The translations under genes and the position numbers were made by a program. A DNA stretch of 64,000 bases from JAUIIK01 sp963745675 (GTDB taxonomy: Bacteria > Chloroflexota > Chloroflexia > Thermomicrobiales > CFX8). Of this stretch, positions 10,395 to 18,589 are shown piece by piece; position 1 is the first letter of the stretch, and each line of letters begins with the position of its first letter. The stretch spans positions 124,001 to 188,000 of the forward strand of contig CAVUYM010000013.1 in NCBI GenBank assembly GCA_963745675.1. The letters run 5' to 3'. The notes beneath the pieces are model-generated. The model saw only the letters and a program-made list of their open reading frames with translations, ran no database searches and was not told the origin of the DNA.

Positions 10395-10820
10395 CTGTAC
10401 CCCGCCGACGACATGGCACGGTGGACTAAATCCTCGTCCGCTTCCATTGTCATCGAAAGTCCACCAGAGGTTAAGTCTGCCGACGGATCTATCCAGATCT
10501 CTGCATGATTCTATGGTCAAGGGAATCGGCATGTTAACGAAATGCTCTCGCTTCAGACGTCTGGACAGAGTCAATTGTGGCAGGCTAGGGCTTGACATGG
10601 CGGCACACTATGATAGTGTACGTATAGATCATGCGTTCTATTCAAGGGGCCGCCAATCGATGTGCGCTAGGGAGCAAACGGTTGGCGGTCCTTTGATGCG
10701 AACAAGCCAAGAGAAAGGCAAGGATATGGACGCTGGAAATCTCGTGACAACGCGGTCCGGGACTGTACAAGACTTCGGTCTTCGTCCACACAGAGAAGCA
10801 GCCACGCGGAGGCTATGTAC
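10395..10820. other. Gene-free leader region upstream of the DrrAB-type exporter
   Basis: 420 bases without a convincing gene. It holds the promoter/operator at 10592-10619 and then about 190 bases of leader before the exporter start. A short frame from 10661 has no family resemblance. A long leader in front of an exporter would allow further post-transcriptional control, but no attenuator hairpin was recognised. Confidence 0.4.
10592..10619 (+). promoter_or_regulatory. Promoter element with palindromic operator upstream of drrAB-type genes
   Basis: TTGACA at 10592-10597 matches the sigma-70 -35 box exactly. It is followed by ACACTA-TGA-TAGTGT (10605-10619), a perfect inverted repeat with six-base arms and a three-base centre, of a type bound by dimeric TetR/GntR/MarR-like repressors. 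A good -10 box at 17 bases is not evident; TATGAT at 10609-10614 is only 11 bases away. The promoter assignment is weaker than the palindrome. No regulator gene lies beside it. Confidence 0.45.
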
Positions 10821-11831
10821 GTGACTGAATCACGCGCAGACGCAGTTGTCGCTGAAGGTCTGGTGAAGATCTACGGCAAAGGTGAGAACGAAGTACGGGC
10901 GCTCGACGGAGTCGATCTGACCGTACCGGAGGGCACTGTGCTCGGGTTGCTCGGTCCGAACGGAGCGGGCAAGACGACGACGGTGCGCATCCTGGCGACG
11001 CTCTTGAAGCCGGACGCCGGCCATGCAAGCGTGGCCGGATTCGACATCGCGCGGCAGGCCCATCAACTGCGTTCGGTCATTGGTCTTTCCGGCCAGTACG
11101 CCGCCGTTGATGAAAATCTCACCGGCCGCGAGAACCTGACGATGTTCGGGCGGCTCTATCAGCTGCCAAAGTCCGAAGCCCGCAAACGCGCCGACGACCT
11201 GCTCGAGCAATTCGACCTCGTCGACGCTCGCAACCGGCCGGCCAAGACCTACTCGGGCGGTATGCGCCGCAGGCTCGATCTGGCCAGCGCCTTGATCGGC
11301 CGGCCGAGGGTGCTCTTCCTCGACGAGCCGACGACCGGGCTCGACCCGCGCAGCCGGCTCGCAATGTGGAACGTCATCCGCGATAGCGCCCGGGATGGGA
11401 TGACCGTCCTGCTGACGACGCAATATCTGGAAGAAGCCGACGAGCTGGCCGACAGCATCGCCGTCGTCGACAGCGGCAAGATCATCGCCCGCGGCACAGC
11501 CGACGAACTCAAGCGGCAGATTGGCGGCGAGCGCATCGAGGTGGTGGTCCGCGACCCTGCCGACATCGCGCGGGCGCACACGCTTCTGATGCGCAACGGC
11601 GAAGACGAATGCACGGTAGAAGAGCATGCCCGGCGGCTCACCGCCCCGGCCCACGGTGGAGCTGAACGACTGGTGCAGATCGTCCGCGATCTCGACGAGG
11701 CATCGATCGTCATTGACGATATTGGGCTACGACGACCAACACTTGACGACGTCTTCCTGGCACTGACCGGTCATGTTGCCGAAGTCGATCTTATCGCCAG
11801 CGATGCCGAGTCGCTCGTGGCGGCAGACTAG
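10821..11831 (+). CDS. ABC transporter ATP-binding protein, daunorubicin-resistance (DrrA) type
   Basis: Contains all ABC ATPase motifs: Walker A GPNGAGKTTT, signature YSGGMRRRLDLA, Walker B RVLFLDEPTTGLDP, and the switch region LLTTQYLEEADELAD. The C-terminal extension of about 100 residues ending near DIGLRRPTLDDVFLALTGH is the hallmark of the DrrA subfamily, which energises export of drugs or lipids. GTG at 10821 is preferred: GCGGAGG lies nine bases before it, while the ATG at 10815 is only three bases from that site. It is followed after 19 bases by its permease, forming a two-gene exporter operon behind the operator at 10605. Confidence 0.9.
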   Translation: MTESRADAVVAEGLVKIYGKGENEVRALDGVDLTVPEGTVLGLLGPNGAGKTTTVRILATLLKPDAGHASVAGFDIARQAHQLRSVIGLSGQYAAVDENLTGRENLTMFGRLYQLPKSEARKRADDLLEQFDLVDARNRPAKTYSGGMRRRLDLASALIGRPRVLFLDEPTTGLDPRSRLAMWNVIRDSARDGMTVLLTTQYLEEADELADSIAVVDSGKIIARGTADELKRQIGGERIEVVVRDPADIARAHTLLMRNGEDECTVEEHARRLTAPAHGGAERLVQIVRDLDEASIVIDDIGLRRPTLDDVFLALTGHVAEVDLIASDAESLVAAD

Positions 11832-11850
11832 AGAAGCTGGAGAAGCAGAT

Positions 11851-12678
11851 ATGAGTTCATACGCTCCAGCCGTCCATGGAGGCGGCGGGATCCGCCAGGC
11901 TGTCGCTGATGGCCTGATCGTCACCGGGCGCAATCTCAAGCGCGTGCCGCGCATTCCAGAGCTTGCGATCCTGGCAATCGTGCAGTCGATCATGTTCGTC
12001 TTGCTCTTCTCCTTCGTCTTCGGCGGTGCAATCCCGCTGCCGGGCGGAGGCTCTTACCGCGAGTTCCTGATGCCGGGTATCTTCGCGCAAACAGTCATCT
12101 TTGCCGCGGCAACGACAGCGGTCGGGATGACCGACGACGTCAACAAGGGCATCATCGACCGTTTCCGCTCGCTACCGATGGCGCGCTCTGCCGTGCTCAG
12201 CGGTCGGACGATGTTCGACCTGGTCTACAACAGCGGCATTCTGATCGTGTTGATGCTCTCGGGTCTGGCCGTAGGCTGGCGGGTACATAGCAGCGTGCCG
12301 GAGTTCTTCGCCGGCATCGGTCTGCTCTTGCTCTTCACCTTCGCGATGTCCTGGATCGGCGTGACGCTGGGGCTCTATGTCCGCACCGTCGAGTCGGCCA
12401 ACCAGGTCGGCTTCACCGTCATCTTCCCGTTGACCTTTCTGTCGAACGTCTTTGTGCCGCCGCAGACACTACCGGGCTGGCTGCAGCCGGTCGCAGAATG
12501 GAACCCGGTCAGCGCCCTGACCGCTTCGGTCCGCGATCTCTGGGGCAACCCGAATCCCTATTCAACGGGTGGTTTCCCGGCCGAGCATTCGATCGCATTA
12601 ACCCTCATCTGGGTCGCGATCCTGCTGGCGATCTTCATGCCCCTCGGTGTCTGGCGTTACCGCTCGATGAGCCGTTAG
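11851..12678 (+). CDS. ABC transporter permease, DrrB/ABC-2 type
   Basis: A 275-residue membrane protein with six predicted helices and the ABC-2 type features of DrrB: an N-terminal cytoplasmic stretch, FLMPGIFAQTVIFAAATTAV, the coupling element DVNKGIIDRFRSLPMARSAV, and PLTFLSNVFVPPQTLPGWLQ before the last helices. The ATG at 11851 follows GGAGAAGCAG at a normal distance. With the ATPase just upstream it should form a homodimeric-type exporter of hydrophobic compounds. The gene ends 36 bases before a strong terminator hairpin. Confidence 0.92.
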   Translation: MSSYAPAVHGGGGIRQAVADGLIVTGRNLKRVPRIPELAILAIVQSIMFVLLFSFVFGGAIPLPGGGSYREFLMPGIFAQTVIFAAATTAVGMTDDVNKGIIDRFRSLPMARSAVLSGRTMFDLVYNSGILIVLMLSGLAVGWRVHSSVPEFFAGIGLLLLFTFAMSWIGVTLGLYVRTVESANQVGFTVIFPLTFLSNVFVPPQTLPGWLQPVAEWNPVSALTASVRDLWGNPNPYSTGGFPAEHSIALTLIWVAILLAIFMPLGVWRYRSMSR

Positions 12679-12713
12679 AGGTTCGATCCGCATGGCGAGA
12701 AAGATCTCGCACG

Positions 12714-12752
12714 AAGAAATAGCCGGGCTCCTGAAGCCTGGCTATTTCTTGT
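12714..12752 (+). terminator. Rho-independent-type terminator after the DrrAB operon
   Basis: AAGAAATAGCC (12714-12724) pairs perfectly with GGCTATTTCTT (12740-12750), and an inner GGGCT/AGCCT extends the stem to 16 pairs with one G-T wobble around a CCTGA loop. The 3' arm is itself U-rich. It sits 36 bases past the permease stop codon. Confidence 0.7.
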
Positions 12753-12885
12753 TCTGGAGTGAACCAGTACGAGCAACTTCTTATCGAGACTTGTACGAGT
12801 GCCACGCTAGAATATGCAGCGATACACTTTTCTTTGTGTGGTTCACCACAGTCAATGTCGAAATGCTGAGCGATTGAGTTGACCC

Positions 12886-13539
12886 GTGCTCGTTTATCTT
12901 GATACGTGTTCAATCCAGCGTCCGTTTGACGATCAGTCTCAGTTGCGCATTGCGCTTGAATCCGAAGCCGTTCTGAGACTGATTCAGAACATCGAACAGG
13001 GCAACATCGAGCTGGTTGTTTCAGAATCACTTCTATTCGAAACTGAGCAGAATCCGCATCCCAGACGCCGTCGATTTGCTCGTGCGATTCTTGACTTGGC
13101 GGATCGATTCACCGAGATCAGTCCCGAGATTGAGGCACGAGCAAGGCATTATAATGAGATGGGTATCCGCCCGCTTGATGCCTTACATCTGGCCTCAGCC
13201 GTAGAAGCACAAGCGGATGTCTTTTGCACCACCGATGATCAGTTGCTCCGCCGTGCACGGGGGTTGCAAACCCACGACACAGCTATTCTGAATCCAATCG
13301 AACTGGTCGAGAGGATCGAACTCATGAATCTCAAGATTCAACCGTTAGACCAGATAAATGACGCAGCGCTGCAGATATTGATGAGAGAGCTTGGTATTGC
13401 CAATACTGCACGATTTCTTCAGCAGTTTTCCACGGGGTCCGGCAACTACACCGAAGACCGCAGAGATTTCTATGAAGGTCGCACGCTTGATGATTTGATC
13501 CAGGAGATCAAGGCGGGACGACGTCAACGGAATGGATAG
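12886..13539 (+). CDS. PIN domain ribonuclease toxin fused to an antitoxin-partner-like C-terminal module
   Basis: 217 residues in two parts. Residues 1-145 form a PIN nuclease domain: the first acidic residue is in VYLDTCSIQRPFDD, a conserved Glu in SESLLFETEQNP, and the later acids in RPLDALHLASAVEA and FCTTDDQLLRRA. Residues 146-217 start with a Met (MNLKIQPLDQINDAALQIL) and read like a separate small protein, LGIANTARFLQQFSTGSGNYTEDR. In related loci, as I recall them, this is encoded by its own gene beside the PIN gene. Here both are in one frame, either a natural fusion or the result of an indel that removed the PIN stop. The GTG start at 12886 is the only start that keeps the first PIN Asp. 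It overlaps the next gene by eight bases. Confidence 0.75.
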   Translation: MLVYLDTCSIQRPFDDQSQLRIALESEAVLRLIQNIEQGNIELVVSESLLFETEQNPHPRRRRFARAILDLADRFTEISPEIEARARHYNEMGIRPLDALHLASAVEAQADVFCTTDDQLLRRARGLQTHDTAILNPIELVERIELMNLKIQPLDQINDAALQILMRELGIANTARFLQQFSTGSGNYTEDRRDFYEGRTLDDLIQEIKAGRRQRNG

Positions 13540-13741
13540 CTGGTGGGACGCTGCGGATTTACTTGTAGAGAACATCTGGCACGGCATCGCCGATGAGGCG
13601 ATTGAGGATCCAGGTCGACTCCCTGTTCCCGAGGCACAACTCCAGGAGATCAGACGTCGCTGGGAAACATATCTGCAGAACCCTGATGATGTGGTCCCAT
13701 TCGATGAAGCTTTGGAACGCATCGAGCGCTCCCTGGAATGA
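13532..13741 (+). CDS. Putative addiction module component (small acidic antitoxin-like protein)
   Basis: 69 residues, acidic, overlapping the end of the PIN gene by eight bases, so translational coupling is likely. Its C-terminal half (LPVPEAQLQEIRRRWETYLQ, then NPDDVVPFDEALERIERSL) has the layout of the putative addiction-module component family: a Pro-containing turn, a long helix with RRRWE, an NPxDxVP motif and a final helix. Such proteins accompany RelE/PIN-type toxins. Whether it neutralises the PIN domain or is a third partner cannot be decided from sequence. Confidence 0.6.
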   Translation: MDSWWDAADLLVENIWHGIADEAIEDPGRLPVPEAQLQEIRRRWETYLQNPDDVVPFDEALERIERSLE

Positions 13742-13868
13742 GTTCCGGGGCGTTCGAACTCCTCCTTGAAGAAGCGAACACAGGTATCGTTGCCATTGGC
13801 GGCTGACCGTGTGGCGCAGATCACTCCGGTAACAATCAGCGACAAGCGGGTAACGAAAGGCCGAAGCA

Positions 13869-14718
13869 ATGGCGTACCGGACAGAATCCAGACACGGGAC
13901 GACAGGTAATGAGTCTGGCTCCGAGTGGGGTATCGAACGGCTGGATCTTGATGCCTACCTGAAGCGGTTGTCGTACGACGGAAACCTCAATCCGACAGTC
14001 GAGACGCTCCAGGCGCTGCATCGGGCACACCTCGCTGCCATTCCTTTCGAGAATCTCGATATCTTGCTTGGTCGCGGCATCTCGCTGGAACTGGACGCCA
14101 TTCAACAGAAGCTGGTCGACAATCAGCGCGGGGGCTACTGCTTCGAGCACAATCTGCTCTTCTCCGCAGCGCTGGAACGCATTGGCTATTCCGGTGACAA
14201 GGTTGGCGGCGCGGGTGCAGCCAGAGAGGCCGGGACCGAGGACGCACGTGTGTCTCCTCGTCGAAGCGGGCGGGGAGCAGTGGCTGGCGGACACCGGCTT
14301 TGGCACTACGCTGCTGGAAGCGGCGCCAGTGCGCGACGGAGCGATCTCCGAACAGGGTAAATGGACTTACCGGCTCGATGTCGATGACCGCGATGTCTGG
14401 TTGCTGCGCTCGAAGACATCTGACGGCTGGGCAACCGAGTATGCCTTCAGCCTCGAACCGCAGCGCCCGATCGACTACGTCGTCCACAACCACTACACCT
14501 CAACCTATCCCGGCTCGCCCTTCGTCAACCAACTCGTCGCGCTTCGCAAAACGCCAGAGCAGCAGTACGCCCTGCGAGGCCGGGAACTCACCACCTCAGC
14601 GCCCGGGCAGGCGTCTACATGTCAGACAGTCAGCGATGATGATCTCGCCGGAGTTCTGGAGGAGACGTTCGGGATTGCTCTGAGCACCGCGGAGGTTGCG
14701 AAGTTGACGGGTTCCTAG
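13869..14718 (+). CDS. nat: Arylamine N-acetyltransferase (frameshifted)
   Basis: Acetyl-CoA-dependent acetyltransferase of about 280 residues. The catalytic triad is present but split between two frames. Cys91 in RGGYCFEHNLLF lies in the first frame (13869-14215). The His in THVCLLVEA and the Asp in WLADTGFGTTLLEAAPV lie one base out of register (to 14718). The break is at about 14200-14212 within a GGCGGCGCGGG run, where one missing base restores a continuous protein. The C-terminal PIDYVVHNHYTSTYPGSPFV block is also typical. The enzyme acetylates aromatic amines and hydrazines. It stands alone after the toxin-antitoxin-like pair. Confidence 0.85.
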
Positions 14719-14877
14719 ATTGTCCTGAATACATCCCGCCAAAGATTCATCGTCCCAACCGGAGGCTACGCGGAGTGGAGGAATCCAGTCGACGAATCGC
14801 GAAGTAGCGCGGCAACGTGGACCAGCGTCCCGAAACTTGAAGCATTCTCATTGCCTCATCACCAAGATGTCGTTCAT

Positions 14878-14939
14878 AGATCCCTCGACTTCGCGGAACC
14901 GGAGCCTGCCCTGAGCGCAGTCGAAGGGCTCGGGATGAC
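14878..14939. repeat. Dispersed GTCATCCCGA-type repeat with inverted arms
   Basis: Begins GATCCCTCGACTTCGCGGA and ends CGAAGGGCTCGGGATGAC, so its ends can pair (CCTCGACTTCG against CGAAGGGCTCGGG). Similar elements with the same GGATGAC/GTCATCC ends occur at 52638-52692, 61446-61617 and 63842-63885, all between genes. It is an interspersed palindromic family; function unknown. Confidence 0.55.
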
Positions 14940-15004
14940 AGCCGGGCACGGCATTCTTCCTTTGAGGACACGCCATACGAATCAGTAAGCTATTAAAGGA
15001 AGTG

Positions 15005-15027
15005 CGGTCCCTGTGGGGCAGGGACCG
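15005..15027. repeat. Perfect hairpin CGGTCCCTG/CAGGGACCG
   Basis: Nine-base perfect arms around a TGGGG-type loop, followed by a G-rich GTGAGGGGGAGGAGGGGG tract. The sequence resembles the GTGAGGG tails of the other palindromic elements in the window, so it is probably part of that intergenic family rather than a terminator. Confidence 0.4.
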
Positions 15028-15216
15028 CGGGTGAGGGGGAGGAGGGGGTAAGAGGGGTATGTGGGGGGTTGAAGCATTTGCGAGGTTCTCGTTCGCTCTG
15101 CTTCGGCGCCGTCCGGCGGGGGAACCGTCCGACATCCATACTCTATAGACCGGCGAGGGCGCCGGTTATTACACATTTGATAGAAATTGGGTTGTCTGCT
15201 TTACAGGCTGGAACTC

Positions 15217-15438
15217 TCAGCGGGTTGCCAGGATCGCAACCGCCAGGAGAATGACGACAGCTGCCGAGACCAGTAGCATCGGATCGTAGCCAGACTCACG
15301 ACGTCTGAGAGCGAGAAGAAGGACCGCTCCGGCTAGAGCGATGCAAGCTAACCCAACGCCGGTAACGACCACGCTCGGAAGCGCCAGTAGCGGGAGATTC
15401 TCAACACCCATGAACGCTTCGCTCTCTCCAAAATCCAC
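15217..15438 (-). CDS. Small membrane protein (hypothetical)
   Basis: A frame of up to 73 residues with two hydrophobic segments (VVVTGVGLACIALAGAVLLL and LLVSAAVVILLAVAIL) separated by a basic loop ALRRRESGYDP, so a two-helix membrane protein is predicted. The likelier start is the internal Met of MGVENLPLLAL. An LPxx stretch before the first helix loosely recalls a sorting signal, but sequence continues well past the basic loop, so that is not supported. It borders the DnaA-box region. Hydrophobicity is the only evidence for reality. Confidence 0.4.
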   Translation of the reverse strand: MDFGESEAFMGVENLPLLALPSVVVTGVGLACIALAGAVLLLALRRRESGYDPMLLVSAAVVILLAVAILATR

Positions 15439-15766
15439 AGCGGAATGTGGATAACTCTGCGGATAAGTGGACAGAATCGTGGATAAACCGCCGATATCGT
15501 GTGTACGTACACCCTATAGAGGCTGGAAAACTCAGGGAGTTATCCATGTCCGTACATGCTCGATCGTGGATGAAAAACGGGGCTGTTGAACCGGTCAACA
15601 ACGGAAGGTGGAGATGTGCATAACATCTCAGCCAGGTTGTCAGAGCGAATATTCCCGTAAAGACGGCTCATCGCGGACTTATCCCCACTTTCCCCACCTC
15701 TACTACTCCCTACTATTTCTCTAACTAATTTAATGATTAAGACTGGACAAGCAAAAAGCATCCACA
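15431..15766 (+). other. Candidate chromosomal replication origin (oriC): DnaA boxes, trio tract, AT-rich unwinding stretch
   Basis: Within 260 bases are TGTGGATAA at 15446 (perfect), TGCGGATAA at 15458, CGTGGATAA at 15478, TGTGCATAA at 15615 (matches TTATNCACA on the other strand) and TTATCCCCA at 15679, plus weaker sites at 15431, 15540 and 15758. After the 15679 box comes a C-rich spacer, then CTACTACTCCCTACTA (15700-15715), then an AT-rich stretch to 15740. Box, GC spacer, CTA trios and AT-rich segment in this order is the basal unwinding layout known from Bacillus subtilis oriC. A 12-base palindrome GTGTACGTACAC lies at 15501. Another perfect box (TGTGGATAA) is at 16241. The whole 15439-16388 interval has no credible gene. 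No dnaA, dnaN, parAB or gidA is in the window. A DnaA-titration cluster is the alternative. Confidence 0.65.
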
Positions 15767-16388
15767 GCATATCAGCCGCAGATAGAGTCACTGGAAGTTA
15801 ACTGAAGGACGAATCCATTGACTTGGAACGCTGATCGATTTCCCAGGCTGAGCTTCCAGCCAGACCATGCTCGATGAGCCCGGTAGTCTTTCGAACCAGA
15901 GCACTGATTCTCGTGAAGAGGTTCGCGACGGCCTACGGGGGTATCTGTACTCGGTCGGTGATCCCGATCCTGGCACAGTGGATAGTCCACAAGTTTCCGG
16001 CAGCGGTAACGATCGATTGGGCTTCGTGACGCTGATCACAAGGCATGGTTCTTTTGGCACTCCCCGCAGAACTCCAATGGTTCATGATCGCCATCCTCTG
16101 ATTGGCCGTCCTTTCCTGTGTGAACTATTTCCCGTAGAGTCGGAGAATATTGCTGGTGGCTATTCTGCCGGTCATAGATGCCCATTCGCTGTGCTGCTGA
16201 TTCTGGCGGCGATTCTCGCTATCAACGGCTGTGGAAAAGGTGTGGATAACTCGTCGGTCGAGCTGCACCACAACTGCTATCTTCTGGTTAGCGGTCTATC
16301 AGCTGCAGAGCCGGTAGCGAAGGGGAGATCGCGGTATGCTGGCCCATCGTAGTTTCCAATCTCGTGGTTCAAAGGAATGTGATTCGTA

Positions 16389-17723
16389 GTGAAGATCCAG
16401 CATAAAGCTATCGTTGCCGGCGCCGCGGCGGGAGTCGTTGCAATTCCACTGGTTCTTGCGCGTACTCTTGGCAGACGTCCACAACGTGACATCCAGTCGG
16501 AGCCGGAACGCTCGCCAAGCTACTGGATGGCGACGATTCCCGCTATCGAAGCCGCTCCACAACTATCTGGCGAAATCACCGTCGATGTCGCGGTCGTTGG
16601 CGGCGGCTTCACCGGACTGGCGACAGCCTATTACCTGAAGCGTCACGATCCTTCGGTGAGCGTAGCGTTGCTGGAGGCGCAGACGCTGGGCTCGGGGTCG
16701 AGCACACGCAACACCGGAGGCGTTGGCCGCCAGTTGCGTGGACAGGAATCGACGGACGCCACCCAGCGCGGCTACGAACTGATCCGTTCCTTCGAGGAGC
16801 GTGAGGAACTATCGTTTGACCTGAACGAGGAGGTCCCGGCGCTACGGTTGCACCGGACGCTCGAGACGATCCAGGATCCGGATCTAGTCGGCGACGAGCT
16901 GGCGCGACAGATCGGCAGCAGCTTCTACCGGGCGGCGGAGGCCTTCACCGCCAGCTCGCTGCACCCGGGCAAGTTCATCAGCAGTCTGGTGAACGCCAAC
17001 CGGCAGCTCGGCGTCGACCTCTACGAGCATTCGCCGGTGACGGCGATTGAAACCGACGGCGGCCGGCCGGTTCTGGTGACGTCGGGTGGACGGGTGCATG
17101 CCGGAGACGTCGTGCTGGCGACCAACGCATTCACACCCCACCTGGGAATCGCGAGCGATCAGCTGCTGGTGATGCACCACCGGGTCATCGTGACCCAGCC
17201 GTTAAGCGATGAAGAGTGGGAACTGAGCGGTCTGGGCCGCTGGTCGATGCGGATGGAGCATGGCACCTATTACACCCACACTGTTCGCGCGACGCCGGAT
17301 CGACGCTTCTTCTTCCGGCATGTCCTGGGGCACCGTCCGATGGAGGCGGTCAGCTGGGATTTCGATGACCGGGATATTGCCGTTGGCTGGCGCGAGCTAT
17401 TGCGACGCTATCCGTGGCTGGACGGCGCATCGATCGACTACAGCTGGCACGGAATTACCGCTCGCACCCGCGATCTCTGGCCGGTGCTGGGCGAGATTGA
17501 CGATCATGTGTACCTCTCGGCGGGCTACAACGGTGGCGGGGTTATGCCATCCCACTATTTCGGCTATCTGCTTGCCAGGCGCATCCTCGGTCTCCACGAT
17601 GACGACCTTGATCAACTTATGCGTTTGCCCGACCAGCATCCTAACTGGCCACCCGAGACCTTCCGCCACAGCATCTTCCAGGGCGCGATGCGCTACCGGC
17701 GGTTGCTGGATGGGAGGCGGTAG
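16389..17723 (+). CDS. FAD-dependent oxidoreductase (DadA / gamma-glutamylputrescine oxidase-like), membrane-anchored
   Basis: 444 residues from a GTG at 16389. An N-terminal hydrophobic segment (AIVAGAAAGVVAIPLVLA) could be an uncleaved membrane anchor or export signal. The DAO flavin fold follows: VDVAVVGGGFTGLATAYYL, the ribose-binding acidic end VALLEAQTLGSGSSTRNTGG, and the C-terminal FAD contact YLSAGYNGGGVMPSHYFGYL. The Trp/Tyr-rich SYWMATIPAIEAAPQLSG before the Rossmann motif is typical of the PuuB/OrdL-like group that oxidises amines or D-amino acids. It is the first gene to the right of the candidate origin. No frameshift is seen. Confidence 0.85.
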   Translation: MKIQHKAIVAGAAAGVVAIPLVLARTLGRRPQRDIQSEPERSPSYWMATIPAIEAAPQLSGEITVDVAVVGGGFTGLATAYYLKRHDPSVSVALLEAQTLGSGSSTRNTGGVGRQLRGQESTDATQRGYELIRSFEEREELSFDLNEEVPALRLHRTLETIQDPDLVGDELARQIGSSFYRAAEAFTASSLHPGKFISSLVNANRQLGVDLYEHSPVTAIETDGGRPVLVTSGGRVHAGDVVLATNAFTPHLGIASDQLLVMHHRVIVTQPLSDEEWELSGLGRWSMRMEHGTYYTHTVRATPDRRFFFRHVLGHRPMEAVSWDFDDRDIAVGWRELLRRYPWLDGASIDYSWHGITARTRDLWPVLGEIDDHVYLSAGYNGGGVMPSHYFGYLLARRILGLHDDDLDQLMRLPDQHPNWPPETFRHSIFQGAMRYRRLLDGRR

Positions 17724-17795
17724 CAGGAGCGCGAATGGGTCCATCTATCTGGATGCCGGTAGCAGACCTCGAGCTGCTTGGCGGCGGCTAGCATT

Positions 17796-18378
17796 TCACT
17801 CTCGAAGGCGGACATGCTCCAGCACAGCTTCGAGTGGCCTCGGTATTCGGGTGAGGTCCATGGCTTGAACGAGTAAACCCGCGTAGCGAATCTTCCGTCG
17901 AGCACCTGCGCCCAGAAATCGACGGAACTGCTGATCAAAATGGACGCCCTCGCCACGCGGGCTGGCTCTGGAATGTCCTGAACGATCGAAGATCCCCGGC
18001 CGCCTCGGCGACCTGCTCAATGGACTCCATCCCGACAGCTCGGATCAGTTCGTCTTCCAGATCATCGACGCACATGAAGAAACCGAGAGATTCCATATCT
18101 CCATGCGTCAGGTTGGAGCCGAGACCAGCACGACCCAGGCTACGGCTGATTACCTCTGCCTCACCGGCGTCGTAAAGACCCGCCAAGCTCAAGTCAAGCC
18201 CCCGGGGGCCGTACTGATCAAGGTACGGTCCGATCTGGGTTGCGCCTCCCATCTCGATGACAGAGACTCCTTCCGCAGAAAAGTCGAACCCTCGTCGTTC
18301 GGCAAGCGTTTCGATAGCTGTGCGGTCACTGACGCCTTCCACAAGAATTACGCTGCGAATTTTCCCGTCAGATCTCAT
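17796..18378 (-). CDS. TOPRIM domain protein (OLD-like nucleotidyl-transferase/hydrolase), frameshifted
   Basis: A stand-alone TOPRIM protein of about 190 residues. The first frame (from 18378) has the TOPRIM Glu in SVILVEGVSDRTAIETLAER, the GGATQIGPYLDQYGPRG turn and the acidic GLYDAGEAE strand, which are the three metal-binding positions, then FMCVDDLEDELIRAVG. That frame runs off at 17935. One base out of register, the sequence DQQFRRFLGAGARRKIRYAG, then MDLTRIPRPLEAVLEHV, completes the usual C terminus and stops at 17796. The join lies near 17940-17960. Related proteins act on DNA or RNA with OLD-type nucleases, but no ATPase partner is adjacent. Confidence 0.75.
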
Positions 18379-18589
18379 GGAAGTGATCGTCTAGCCCCTC
18401 CGACTTCGCCTGCCTGGCCCAGCTCCTGACTTTCGATGAGCATCATCATGTGCAACAACGCCACGAGAGCATTGGCACGACCGCCGACATGATGAATGCG
18501 ATAGGGGTACGCACATTCCCGATATGGATGTACTGTCTGCGGCGCGATCGCTAGATCAATCTGTGATCGCCCTTCGACATAGACAATTC

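Larger units (their letters stand above)
14719..15216. other. Intergenic region carrying dispersed repeats
   Basis: 500 bases without a gene. It contains a weak copy of the CCGGAGG...GGAGGAATCC repeat near 14755-14790, the element at 14878-14939, the hairpin at 15005-15027 and a G-rich tract around 15030-15070. No promoter or RNA gene was recognised. Confidence 0.4.

Noticed and set aside
10661..10824. Possible leader peptide before the DrrA-type gene
   Set aside because: Frame has no ribosome-binding site of quality and no attenuator structure; sequence is not protein-like.
12672..12700. GGTTCGATCC resembling a tRNA T-arm
   Set aside because: No acceptor, D or anticodon stems around it; it is the spacer before a terminator.
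15867..16352. Open frame of 161 codons inside the DnaA-box region
   Set aside because: No ribosome-binding site, no hydrophobic or domain pattern, low-complexity mixture of residues; it overlaps DnaA boxes and looks like chance.
18375..18449. Tiny frame (MMMLIESQELGQAGEVGGAR...) overlapping the TOPRIM start by ATGA
   Set aside because: Only 24 residues with an in-frame extension upstream that lacks any start codon; too weak to call, although the extension reads somewhat protein-like (IVYVEGRSQIDLAIAPQ).
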